Source of the DNA: an uncultured Bacteroides sp.
GTDB lineage: Bacteria; Bacteroidota; Bacteroidia; Bacteroidales; UBA932
DNA length: 46,003 bases
NCBI GenBank assembly: GCA_900543205.1
Contig: UQQM01000016.1
Location: 1-46,003 of the forward strand
Direction of reading: 5' to 3'
Positions 8,995-17,144 of the stretch are shown in pieces (position 1 is the first letter of the stretch; every line of letters starts with the position of its first letter). A model generated the notes under the pieces. It was given only the letters and a program-made list of their open reading frames with translations, searched no databases and had not been told where the DNA came from. A program made the translations under genes and the position numbers.

Positions 8995-9674
8995 AATATG
9001 CCGAATTTACCCTGAATCAGGCCCGTAATCCAGGCCAGCTCCTCGTCGAGGCTCATATGGGAGTTGTCGAGTCCGAAAGCGTCATCGGCACGGCGCAGCG
9101 GCGACGCCTCCCTGTGGGAATCTATATAGTCCCTCTCCTGGATGTTCGCGAGCACCTCCTCGTAGACCGGGTTGCCTCCCCTGTCGGCCATCTCGTCGAA
9201 GCGCCTGCGGGCCCTGACCTCGGCGCTCGCCGTCATGAAGACCTTGAGTTCGGCGTCCGGGAACACCGAAGTGCCTATGTCACGTCCGTCCATGACCACC
9301 CGGCCTCCGGCCGCGAGCCTGTGCAGGCAGGCGTCCACCCACTCCCTGACGTAAGGGACCGTGGCGATGGGGCTGACCTGCGAGGACACCTTCATGGAAC
9401 GTATCTCCTTCTCCACGCAGCGCTCCCCGATGTATGTCCGGCAGTCAGGGCCGAAATGCACCTCCAGAGACCCCAGCGCGGATTCCAGCTCCGGGAGTAT
9501 GTCGTCGTCGCGGGTGATGAGGCCGCGTTCCTGGGCGAACAGCGTCACCGCACGGTATAGGGCCCCGGAATCCAGATACTGGAAAGAGAACTTCCTGGCT
9601 ATGAGCTTCGCGAAAGAGCTTTTCCCGGTGGAGGAATAGCCGTCTATCGCTATGGTTATGTCGGGTATGTTCAT
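8991..9674 (-). CDS. cmk: Cytidylate kinase
   Basis: Phosphorylates CMP and dCMP with ATP. The 227 residues have the P-loop DGYSSTGKSSFA (11-22), the family motif YLDSGALYRAVTL, and VVMDGRDIGTSVFPDAELK with the arginine-rich lid RRRFDEMADRGG. Length is normal. It lies four bases after lptB and overlaps ispH by four bases, within the minus-strand chain dnaX, lptB, cmk, ispH. Confidence 0.95.
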   Translation of the reverse strand: MNIPDITIAIDGYSSTGKSSFAKLIARKFSFQYLDSGALYRAVTLFAQERGLITRDDDILPELESALGSLEVHFGPDCRTYIGERCVEKEIRSMKVSSQVSPIATVPYVREWVDACLHRLAAGGRVVMDGRDIGTSVFPDAELKVFMTASAEVRARRRFDEMADRGGNPVYEEVLANIQERDYIDSHREASPLRRADDAFGLDNSHMSLDEELAWITGLIQGKFGIL

Positions 9675-9678
9675 GGTC

Positions 9679-10470
9679 TTACTCCGTTTTTGCCGATTCT
9701 GCCTGCTTCGCCAAATATTCGGCCCTCGCCCTCTCCACCGATACGGAACGCTTCAGGATGAAGCCCGAACCGAGGTATTTGGTGCGCACGTCGTCGTCGG
9801 AAGCCAGCTGGGTGGGCGTACCCTCCTGAAGGATGGAGCCTTCATACAGCAGGTAAGCCCTGTCGGTGATCGCCAGCGTCTCTCCGACGTTGTGGTCGGT
9901 GATGATCACGCCTATGTTCCTGTATTTAAGCTTGGCGATTATATACTGGATGTCCTCCACGGCAATCGGGTCGACTCCGGCGAAAGGCTCGTCGAGCAGG
10001 ATGAACTTGGGGTCTATCGCCAGAGCCCTCGCAATCTCGCAGCGGCGGCGCTCGCCTCCCGAAAGCTGTATGCCCAGCGACTTGCGCACCTTGGACAGGT
10101 TGAACTCGTCAATCAGCGACTCCAGCCTCTCGTGGCGGTCCTTGTAGGACATGCCCTTCATCTCCATGACCGACACTATGTTGTCCTCGACGGACATCTT
10201 GCGGAAGACCGAGGCGTCCTGCGGAAGATAGCCTATCCCCTTCTGGGCCCGCTTGTACATGGGCAGCTTGGTAATCTCCTCGTCGTCGAGGAACACCCGG
10301 CCCTCATTGGGCACTATCTGGCCCGTAATCATATAGAAGCTCGTGGTCTTGCCTGCTCCGTTCGGCCCCAGGAAGCCTACTATCTCCCCCTGGTTCACCT
10401 CCATGGACACGCCCTTGACCACGGTTCTCATTCCGTATTTCTTTACAAGATTTTCGCAGCGAAGTTTCAT
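9679..10470 (-). CDS. lptB: LPS-export ABC transporter ATPase LptB
   Basis: Cytoplasmic ATPase of the LptB2FG complex that extracts lipopolysaccharide from the inner membrane. The ATG at 10470 gives [13 protein letters not shown] and 263 residues; a TTG two codons upstream is less likely. Walker [10 protein letters not shown] (35-43), Q-loop near GQIVPNEG, signature [15 protein letters not shown] and Walker [13 protein letters not shown] are all intact. The LptB trait [20 protein letters not shown] separates it from branched-amino-acid transporters. The C-terminus is about 20 residues longer than E. coli LptB and ends in a charged tail ([17 protein letters not shown]). It starts 12 bases after the dnaX stop codon. 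Confidence 0.93.
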   Translation of the reverse strand: MKLRCENLVKKYGMRTVVKGVSMEVNQGEIVGFLGPNGAGKTTSFYMITGQIVPNEGRVFLDDEEITKLPMYKRAQKGIGYLPQDASVFRKMSVEDNIVSVMEMKGMSYKDRHERLESLIDEFNLSKVRKSLGIQLSGGERRRCEIARALAIDPKFILLDEPFAGVDPIAVEDIQYIIAKLKYRNIGVIITDHNVGETLAITDRAYLLYEGSILQEGTPTQLASDDDVRTKYLGSGFILKRSVSVERARAEYLAKQAESAKTE

Positions 10471-10482
10471 CTCCAATATTCG

Positions 10483-12321
10483 TTATTTGATGTCCAGACC
10501 GAGGTCCACGACCAGGTTCTTGACCTCTTCGTTCTTGCTCATAAGGTCCTCCGCCTTCTCGGAAGGCAGATATTTCCTCGCCTCCTGGGGCCTGTCGTCC
10601 GGCAGTTCGTAGGGCTGGAGCCTCAGCGCGTTGCAGCCCATAAGCCTGCAGAACCTGGCTTCCATGTCCCTCAGCAGCTTCTCCTCTATCCACTTCCTCT
10701 GGGATTCGTTGGTCACGGAGAACTCCACGAGCTTGCGTCCGTCCTGCACTCCGCCATCGAACTTCAGCCTGGTGGTCGACAGCGCGTTCGACAGGCGGGG
10801 CTTGGCGGCGTACATCGCGGCAAGCTCGGGCCATCTGGCTGCAATCTCCTCATCCGTGGGGAAGGACGGCCCGGCAGGGGCCGACGAAGGGGAATGCTGC
10901 TCCGCAGGCGCGGCAAGCTCCTCGTCCTCGTCCATCAGCGACGAAAGCGACAGCGAGGCGCCGGACTTGGCCGGACGGCGCCGGGCGGGGGCGGGCTCCT
11001 CAGCAGGTTTCACGGGGGATTCCGCCGCAGGCCGAGCGGCAGGTAAGGGCTCCGGTGCGGAAGCCGCCTGAACCGGGGCTGCGGGTTCCCCAACGGCAGG
11101 CTTTGCTGCGGAAGGCTCCGCAGAAGCGGGCTTCGGGGCGGCAGCCTGCACGGATGTCGACCCGGCGGATGCGGGTACGGCCGCAGGAGCGGTCTTTTCC
11201 GGAAGGGTTCCGGCCGACGCGGCGGGAGTGGCGTTCAGGAAAGCCATCTTCATCAGGGCGAACTCGATATGCAGCCTCTGGTTGGACGAGCTGCGGTAGC
11301 CCGCCTCGCACTGGGAGCACACGCCCAGGGCGTCATAGAGGAACTTCACGCTGCAGCGCTCCGCCTGGGCGGCATATCTGCGGCGCAGGGACTCCGGAAG
11401 GTCCAGAAGGGATTCGAGCCCTCCCGTCCTGCTCACCAGCAGGTCGCGCAGGTGCGAGCCCAGGGCCGATATGAAATACAGGGCGTTGAAGCCCTTCGAA
11501 AGAATCTCGTCGAAAATCAGCAGCGCAGTCCCGTAGTCCCCTGCGAGGAAACTGTCCACCAGGCGGAAGCTGTATTCGTAGTCGAGCACGTTGAGGTTGC
11601 GCAGCACGTCCTCATACCTGACCTGCGTACCGCAGAACGCCACCGTCTGGTCTAATATCGTGAGGGCGTCGCGCATCGCGCCGTCGGCCTTGGAAGCTAT
11701 CACATGCAGGGATTCGTCATCTATGACCACCCCCTCCTTCGCGGCTATCCCGCGCAGGTTCCTCACGATGTCGGAGATGCCTATGCGGTTGAAGTCGTAT
11801 GTCTGGCAGCGGCTGAGGATGGTCGGAAGTATCTTGTGCTTCTCGGTTGTCGCGAGTATGAAGATAGCATGTGCGGGAGGCTCCTCCAGAGTCTTCAAGA
11901 AGGCGTTGAACGCTGCGGCGGAGAGCATGTGCACCTCGTCTATGATGTACACGGAATATTTTCCGGTCTGGGGAGGAATCTGCACCTGGTCCATCAGGTT
12001 CTTGATGTCGTCGACCCCGTTGTTGGAAGCGGCGTCAAGCTCGTGTATGCAGTAGGAGCGGCCCTCCTTGAAGGATATGCAGGATTCGCATTCCCCGCAG
12101 GGAGTCAGGTCCGGGCCGGGATTGGAGCAGTTGATGGTCTTGGCGAAAATCCTCGCGGTGCTCGTCTTGCCGACTCCTCTCGGCCCGCAGAAGAGATAGG
12201 CGTGGGCAAGCTGTCCGCGCAGTATCGAGTTTTTGAGCGTCTTTGCTATATTGTCCTGACCTATAAGCGATTCGAAGGTGTCAGGACGATATTTTCTGGC
12301 TGATACAACATAGTCTGACAT
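10483..12321 (-). CDS. dnaX: DNA polymerase III subunit gamma/tau
   Basis: Clamp-loader ATPase. In 612 residues: Walker A GPRGVGKTS (46-54), zinc cysteines C65, C75, C78 and C81, Walker B DEVHML near 127, the arginine-finger region SRCQTYDFNRI near 168, then the collar domain. A low-complexity alanine/proline linker covers about residues 375-475 (for example AAAPKPASAEPSAAKPAVGE). A tau-like C-terminal domain follows (ARWPELAAMYAAKPRLSNAL). I see no clear programmed-frameshift signal, so it probably makes the full tau form only. A -7 box (12328-12335) lies directly before the ATG. Confidence 0.95.
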   Translation of the reverse strand: MSDYVVSARKYRPDTFESLIGQDNIAKTLKNSILRGQLAHAYLFCGPRGVGKTSTARIFAKTINCSNPGPDLTPCGECESCISFKEGRSYCIHELDAASNNGVDDIKNLMDQVQIPPQTGKYSVYIIDEVHMLSAAAFNAFLKTLEEPPAHAIFILATTEKHKILPTILSRCQTYDFNRIGISDIVRNLRGIAAKEGVVIDDESLHVIASKADGAMRDALTILDQTVAFCGTQVRYEDVLRNLNVLDYEYSFRLVDSFLAGDYGTALLIFDEILSKGFNALYFISALGSHLRDLLVSRTGGLESLLDLPESLRRRYAAQAERCSVKFLYDALGVCSQCEAGYRSSSNQRLHIEFALMKMAFLNATPAASAGTLPEKTAPAAVPASAGSTSVQAAAPKPASAEPSAAKPAVGEPAAPVQAASAPEPLPAARPAAESPVKPAEEPAPARRRPAKSGASLSLSSLMDEDEELAAPAEQHSPSSAPAGPSFPTDEEIAARWPELAAMYAAKPRLSNALSTTRLKFDGGVQDGRKLVEFSVTNESQRKWIEEKLLRDMEARFCRLMGCNALRLQPYELPDDRPQEARKYLPSEKAEDLMSKNEEVKNLVVDLGLDIK

Positions 12322-12327
12322 AGATTA

Positions 12328-12335
12328 CAAATGTA
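12328..12335 (-). promoter_or_regulatory. -7 promoter element directly upstream of dnaX
   Basis: TACATTTG on the minus strand matches TAnnTTTG. A good TTTG about 20 bases upstream is not seen. Its last base is only seven bases from the A of the dnaX ATG (12321), so the predicted transcript has almost no leader. Confidence 0.5.
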
Positions 12336-12347
12336 ATGATTAATTCG

Positions 12348-12355
12348 TAACTTTG
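12348..12355 (+). promoter_or_regulatory. -7 promoter element upstream of the 12360 gene
   Basis: TAACTTTG matches TAnnTTTG and ends five bases before the ATG at 12360. No convincing -33 TTTG is present. Together with the dnaX box it forms a compact divergent promoter pair within 38 bases. Confidence 0.5.
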
Positions 12356-12359
12356 GGAT

Positions 12360-13130
12360 ATGAAAGCTCTGTTGCAAAGATTTTTTCTCTTTCTCGTGCT
12401 GTCGTCCGCCTGTCTTCCGGCGCAGGCGCAGCAGATGTATACCCGCAAGGCCCGTCTCGCGGACTTCCCCACCAGGACGCTCAAGGTGGTGGCCGGAGGG
12501 AATTCGTTCCTGGAGCTGAGCCTCAAGGAGGAAATCTCGTCCAGATGGAGGGTCTCCCCCTTCGAGTTCTGCACCGTCGGGGAATATGAGAGCCTGAAGG
12601 AGGACAACGGCTACTACTTCCTCCATCTCGGCACCGAAGAGGGCATCGCCTTCCTCATACTTTCCAAGGGCGGCAAGGAGGACGAAAGCGACAATTTCAG
12701 AAAACCCTTCGAGGTAGTCAGGCTGCCCATAGCGAGTCTCGGCGACCCGAGCGGAAGAGAGCTCATGTATATGGGAGCGTTCATCGACATCATACAGGCG
12801 TTCGTCGAGGAGGCGATGATCTCCGACCGCACCGCCTACACCGGCCTCAAGTCATACAACCAGCGCACGCTCTCCGGCAGGACCGTCCATGTGGATCCCG
12901 ACAGGGCCGATGCAGCGTTCCATGAAGGGACGCCAGGAGCGGTCGCCGGCATAGTCATAGCTCCCACCAATATATCATTCGACAGCTTCTGCTACAAGAT
13001 GCTCATCGCCGCCGACACCCACGAACTCCTCTATTTCCGCAAGGCGAAATACAAGGGCTCGAAGGACGCCGCATTCACCAAGTCGGAGATACGACAATTC
13101 CGCCAGAGAAATGGAATCATTGCTCAATAG
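12360..13130 (+). CDS. Secreted protein of unknown function
   Basis: A 256-residue protein I do not recognise. A signal peptide is clear (MKALLQRFFLFLVLSSACLP, cleavage near AQAQ, residue 23), so it is exported. The mature part is mixed charged/hydrophobic with no catalytic signature I can name; segments include LADFPTRTLKVVAGGNSFLE, EGIAFLILSKGGKED and APTNISFDSFCYKMLIAADT, the last ending in HELLYFRKAKYKGSK. This last part looks like a beta-rich domain. Its last 20 bases overlap the start of the downstream methyltransferase gene, so the two form an operon. It diverges from dnaX across 38 bases. Confidence 0.8.
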   Translation: MKALLQRFFLFLVLSSACLPAQAQQMYTRKARLADFPTRTLKVVAGGNSFLELSLKEEISSRWRVSPFEFCTVGEYESLKEDNGYYFLHLGTEEGIAFLILSKGGKEDESDNFRKPFEVVRLPIASLGDPSGRELMYMGAFIDIIQAFVEEAMISDRTAYTGLKSYNQRTLSGRTVHVDPDRADAAFHEGTPGAVAGIVIAPTNISFDSFCYKMLIAADTHELLYFRKAKYKGSKDAAFTKSEIRQFRQRNGIIAQ

Positions 13131-13752
13131 ATACCTCAGGGAGCACAGCAGCCTCCCCTGCGAAGAGCTTTCCTGGATAGAAAAGCAGACCAACATACGC
13201 ACGAAATACCCGCAGATGCTCTCGGGGCCCGTCCAGGGGGAGCTCCTGAAACTGCTGGTACGGATTTCGGGAGCTCGCAGAGCTCTGGAGATAGGCTCGT
13301 TCACCGGCTATTCCAGCACCTGCATCGCACTCGGGCTTCCGGACGAAGGGACGTTGGACGCCTTCGAGATAAACGACGAGCTGGAGGACCTTATGCGCGA
13401 AGGCTGGGAGCGCGCGGGCGTCAGCGGCAAGATAAGGCTGCATCTGGGCGACGCCGCAGAACTGCTCCCCAAAGAGAATGCCGCCTGCGGGACATACGAT
13501 TTCGCGTTCATCGACGCCAACAAGCGGGAATACCTGGAATACTATGAACTGGTGCTGCCGCTGCTGCGCCCCGGCGGAGTGCTGGTCGCGGATGACGTGC
13601 TCTGGGACGGCAAAGTCTACGCCGACCCGGTGCCCAATGACTCCCAGACCGCCGGACTCGTGAGATTCAATGACTTCGTGGCCGCCGACCCCAGGGTCGA
13701 GGTCGTAATCCTTCCGCTCCGCGACGGCCTGTCGGTCATACGGAAGAACTAA
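13111..13752 (+). CDS. SAM-dependent O-methyltransferase (class I, COMT/caffeoyl-CoA type)
   Basis: 213 residues of the COG4122 O-methyltransferase family, which acts on catechol-like or other small hydroxylated substrates. The true bacterial substrate is unknown. Motif I is ALEIGSFTGYSST, followed by a second acidic position DAFEIND. The metal and substrate region reads YDFAFIDANKREYLEYYE, and the second metal segment VLVADDVLWDGKV. It ends with the family C-terminus LPLRDGLSVIRKN. The start overlaps the upstream secreted-protein gene by 20 bases. Its stop at 13752 abuts, with no gap, the stop of the convergent response-regulator gene. Confidence 0.9.
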   Translation: MESLLNRYLREHSSLPCEELSWIEKQTNIRTKYPQMLSGPVQGELLKLLVRISGARRALEIGSFTGYSSTCIALGLPDEGTLDAFEINDELEDLMREGWERAGVSGKIRLHLGDAAELLPKENAACGTYDFAFIDANKREYLEYYELVLPLLRPGGVLVADDVLWDGKVYADPVPNDSQTAGLVRFNDFVAADPRVEVVILPLRDGLSVIRKN

Positions 13753-14898
13753 TCAGAGGTTCACGTATTCGCGGACATTTTCGGCGGTGACGGGTTCGTC
13801 GCCCAATATCAGCAGACGGTCCACCACATTGTCGAGCTCGCGTATGTTGCCCGGCCAGTCCTTCTTGCGGAGCAGCTCCACAGCCTCCTTGGAGAAGCTG
13901 CGGGCCCTGCCGCCCTCGGTATATTTCTTCAGGAAGAAATCGATCAGCAGGGGGATGTCGTCGCGCCTGTCGTTGAGCGAAGGCACCCGTATCAGAATCA
14001 CGCTAAGGCGGTGATACAGGTCCTCGCGGAAGCGTCCTTCCGAAATCTCCTTCACCAGATCCTTGTTGGTGGCGGCAATCACCCTTACATCGACCTCTAT
14101 GTCCTTGTCTGAGCCCACCCTCGAGAGCTTCCTCTCCTGCAGCACGCGCAGCACCTTAGCCTGTGCGGCAAGGCTCATGTCGCCTATCTCATCGAGGAAG
14201 AGCGTGCCGCCGTCGGCCTGTTCGAACTTGCCCTTGTGCTGCTTGATGGCCGAGGTGAAGGACCCCTTCTCGTGGCCGAACAGCTCGCTCTCGATGAGCT
14301 CGCCGGGAATCGCCGCGCAGTTGACCTCGACGAAGGGCATTGCGCTGCGGTTGCTCTGCTGGTGCAGGTTACGCGCCACCAGCTCCTTTCCGGAACCGTT
14401 GGGCCCGGTGATGAGCACCCTCGCATCGGTGGGGGCAACCTTGGCAATCAGCTCCCTGACATGCTGCATCGGGGCGGATTCGCCTATCATGTCGGCGCCG
14501 TAGACCTTCTTCTTGAGGGCCTTGTTCTGTATGGTCAGAGTCGTACGCTCGGTGGCGTTGCGTATGGTAATCAGTATGCGGTTGAGGTCCAAGGGCTTCT
14601 TGACGAAGTCGAAAGCCCCCTTCTTGATGCACTCCACAGCGGTGTCGATGTCTCCGTGGCCGGAAATCATCACGACGGCGGAGTCGACCCCCATCTCCAT
14701 CAGTTTGTCCAACACCTCGATTCCGTCCATCCCCGGCATCTTTATGTCGCAGAAGATGACATCGAAATGCTCCTTGTCCACGAGAGCGATGCCAGCCGCA
14801 CCGTTCTCGGCAGTCTCCACCTCATAGCCTTCGTCGGTGAGAATCTCTCCGAAGGAATTGCGTATGGAACGCTCGTCGTCTATTATCAGAACCTTCAT
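13753..14898 (-). CDS. NtrC-like response regulator lacking a DNA-binding domain
   Basis: 381 residues: a receiver domain with phosphoacceptor D51 (FCDIKMPGMDG), S79 and the K in FDFVKKPLD, then an AAA+ sigma-54-activator domain with Walker A GPNGSGKE (165-172), Walker B GTLFLDEIGD (231-240) and arginine-finger region FREDLYHRLSV. The loop that contacts sigma-54 reads GSFTSA (212-217) instead of GAFTGA. The protein stops at ENVREYVNL just after the AAA+ lid, with no Fis-type helix-turn-helix, where the usual length is 440-480. I recall similar HTH-less proteins in other Bacteroidota, so this looks like a family trait and not a truncation. It follows metG by three bases. The partner kinase may be the NtrY-like protein at 2952-6497. 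Confidence 0.92.
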   Translation of the reverse strand: MKVLIIDDERSIRNSFGEILTDEGYEVETAENGAAGIALVDKEHFDVIFCDIKMPGMDGIEVLDKLMEMGVDSAVVMISGHGDIDTAVECIKKGAFDFVKKPLDLNRILITIRNATERTTLTIQNKALKKKVYGADMIGESAPMQHVRELIAKVAPTDARVLITGPNGSGKELVARNLHQQSNRSAMPFVEVNCAAIPGELIESELFGHEKGSFTSAIKQHKGKFEQADGGTLFLDEIGDMSLAAQAKVLRVLQERKLSRVGSDKDIEVDVRVIAATNKDLVKEISEGRFREDLYHRLSVILIRVPSLNDRRDDIPLLIDFFLKKYTEGGRARSFSKEAVELLRKKDWPGNIRELDNVVDRLLILGDEPVTAENVREYVNL

Positions 14899-14901
14899 AA
14901 G

Positions 14902-17070
14902 CTAGCCTATCTGGGCGCCGTCAGCGAGTACCTCCTGTGGCGTAATGAAACGCATTTTACCGTCTCCCTGCCTGGCCATGAGTATCATGCCGCGGCTCTC
15001 TATCCCCCGTATCGTGCGGGGCTTGAGATTGGCAAGGATGCATATCTGCCTGCCCTTCATGTCCTCGGGGCTGTAGTATTCGGCTATGCCGGAGACTATC
15101 ACGCGCCTGTCGATGCCAGTGTCGATGGTGAGCTTGAGGAGCTTGTCGGTCTTGGGTACGCGTTCGGCCTCCACGACAGTGGCGGTGCGTATGTCCATCT
15201 TCTCGAAATCCTCGAAGCTGCACTCCTCCTTCTGGGGAGCCACCTTCTTCGCGGCCTCGGCGGCAGCGGCGGCATCATGCTTCGCCTTGATTGCGGCAAG
15301 CCTGTCGAGCTGGACCTTTATGGCATCGTCCTCCACCTTGGCGAACAGGAGTTCCGCCTCGCCGAGCTGATGGCCGGCAGGGAGAATCCCGGGATTGCCC
15401 AGCATGCCCCAGTTCAGGGAAATGGCCTCGGAGGATGCGTGCGGCACAGGGCCTTCCGCAACGGCCGAGCCGCACCAGTCGGTGTGCTGGGCCGCTCCGT
15501 TCCTGTCGGGACGATGGTCGAAGCCAGCGTCCAGACCCACGCGGAGCATCCTGCGCAGCCTTTCCGCCGCAAAAGGCGTGAAGGGCTCGAACGCAAGCGC
15601 GAGGTCGCAGCATATCTGAAGCGAGATGTTGAGTATGGTCGCGGCCCTGTCGCGGTCGGTCTTGATGACCTTCCAGGGTTCGGTATCGGAGATGTACTTG
15701 TTGCCCAGACGCGCAATAGACATCGCGTCCTTGAGCGCCTCGCGGAAATGGAAGTTCTCGAAGTTCTTCTCCAGCGAAGCCTTGAGCCCGGGTATCTGGC
15801 CGAGCACTTCGCGGTCGATGTCCTCCAGGCTTCCGCACGCGGGGGTCCTGCCTTCGAAATACTTGTGGGTAAGCACCACGGCGCGGTTCACGAAGTTGCC
15901 GAAAATCGCCACGAGCTCGCTGTTGTTGCGCTGCTGGAAGTCCTTCCAGCTGAAATCGTTGTCCTTGGTCTCAGGAGCGTTGGCGGTCAGCACGTAGCGC
16001 ATCACGTCCTCCTTGCCGGGGAAGTCCTTGAGATATTCGTGCGCCCATACGGCCCAGTCGCGCGAAGTGGATATCTTGTCGCCCTCGAGGTTGAGGAATT
16101 CGTTGGAAGGCACGTTGTCCGGAAGGATATAGCCTCCGTGGGCCTTGAGCATCGAGGGGAACACTATGCAGTGGAACACTATGTTGTCCTTGCCTATGAA
16201 ATGTATCAGGCGGGTGTCATCGGACTTCCACCACCTCTCCCAATCATCGGGGAAAAGCTCCCTGGTGTTGGAGATATAGCCTATGGGAGCGTCGAACCAC
16301 ACGTAGAGCACCTTGCCCTCGGCCCCCTCCACGGGCACCGGGACGCCCCACTCGAGGTCGCGGGTCACGGCGCGGGGCTGCAGGCCTCCGTCCAGCCAGC
16401 TCTTGACCTGGCCGTAGACATTGGGCCTCCATTCCTTGTGGCCCTCCAGTATCCATTCACGCAGCCATTGCTCATAGTCCTGCAGGGGAAGGTACCAGTG
16501 GGTTGTCTTCTTCTTTACGGGAGTGGCTCCGCTGAGCTTGCTCTTGGGGTTCAGCAGTTCCTCCGGGCTCAGGGTGCTGCCGCATTTCTCACACTGGTCG
16601 CCGTAGGCCCCTTCGGCCCCGCACTTGGGGCATGTGCCGACTATGTAGCGGTCGGCAAGGAAGGTCCCGGCCTCCGGGTCGTAGTACTGCTCGGTCTCGC
16701 GGACAATGAACTTGCCTTCATCGTAGAGCTTGCGGAAGAAGTCCGAAGCCGTCTTCTCATGTATGGCGGAGGTCGTCCTGCCGTAGACGTCGAAATTGAT
16801 GCCCAGCCCGGCGAAGGAGTCCCGTATCAGGCCGTGGTACCTGTCCACTATGTCCTGGGGCGAACAGCCCTGCTCGCGGGCCTTGATTGTGATGGGCACC
16901 CCGTGTTCATCGGAGCCGCACACGAACAGCACGTCCTCGCCCTTCAGGCGAAGATACCTGACGTATATGTCGGCCGGCACGTAGACTCCGGCCAGATGTC
17001 CTATATGCACCGGGCCGTTGGTGTACGGCAGGGCGCAGGTTACAAGCGTTCTCTTGAATTTTGAATCCAT
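14902..17070 (-). CDS. metG: Methionyl-tRNA synthetase with C-terminal tRNA-binding domain
   Basis: Charges tRNA-Met. The 722 residues show HIGH at 22-25 ([10 protein letters not shown]), the zinc knuckle CPKC...CEKC near 147-162, the KMSKS equivalent KISTS near 331-335, the anticodon-binding helical domain, and a C-terminal EMAPII/Arc1p-like OB fold beginning [18 protein letters not shown]. Family proteins in Bacteroides are about 680 residues. Here about 40 extra residues (about 507-553, rich in G, D, H and A, for example [19 protein letters not shown]) interrupt the anticodon domain before NWGMLG. A consensus promoter lies 32-63 bases upstream. The response regulator follows. Confidence 0.96.
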   Translation of the reverse strand: MDSKFKRTLVTCALPYTNGPVHIGHLAGVYVPADIYVRYLRLKGEDVLFVCGSDEHGVPITIKAREQGCSPQDIVDRYHGLIRDSFAGLGINFDVYGRTTSAIHEKTASDFFRKLYDEGKFIVRETEQYYDPEAGTFLADRYIVGTCPKCGAEGAYGDQCEKCGSTLSPEELLNPKSKLSGATPVKKKTTHWYLPLQDYEQWLREWILEGHKEWRPNVYGQVKSWLDGGLQPRAVTRDLEWGVPVPVEGAEGKVLYVWFDAPIGYISNTRELFPDDWERWWKSDDTRLIHFIGKDNIVFHCIVFPSMLKAHGGYILPDNVPSNEFLNLEGDKISTSRDWAVWAHEYLKDFPGKEDVMRYVLTANAPETKDNDFSWKDFQQRNNSELVAIFGNFVNRAVVLTHKYFEGRTPACGSLEDIDREVLGQIPGLKASLEKNFENFHFREALKDAMSIARLGNKYISDTEPWKVIKTDRDRAATILNISLQICCDLALAFEPFTPFAAERLRRMLRVGLDAGFDHRPDRNGAAQHTDWCGSAVAEGPVPHASSEAISLNWGMLGNPGILPAGHQLGEAELLFAKVEDDAIKVQLDRLAAIKAKHDAAAAAEAAKKVAPQKEECSFEDFEKMDIRTATVVEAERVPKTDKLLKLTIDTGIDRRVIVSGIAEYYSPEDMKGRQICILANLKPRTIRGIESRGMILMARQGDGKMRFITPQEVLADGAQIG

Positions 17071-17101
17071 TATCCTAAACCTACATTTTCGTGTCGAACG
17101 G

Positions 17102-17133
17102 CAAAATTATCTCATAAAATCAACTTTAACAAA
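17102..17133 (-). promoter_or_regulatory. Bacteroidota-type promoter for metG
   Basis: Minus strand TTTG (17133-17130), 20 bases, TAATTTTG (17109-17102): a perfect consensus match in the 74-base gap between dnaG and metG. The leader would be about 25 bases. Confidence 0.78.
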
Positions 17134-17144
17134 TGGAAGCGCGG

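Noticed and set aside
14236..17064. A 942-codon open frame on the plus strand opposite metG and the regulator (and similar long frames opposite dnaG, recQ and the PUL genes)
   Set aside because: These are antisense shadows created by high-GC codon use. Their translations are low-complexity and histidine/valine/leucine-rich without domains, while the opposite strand encodes clear families.
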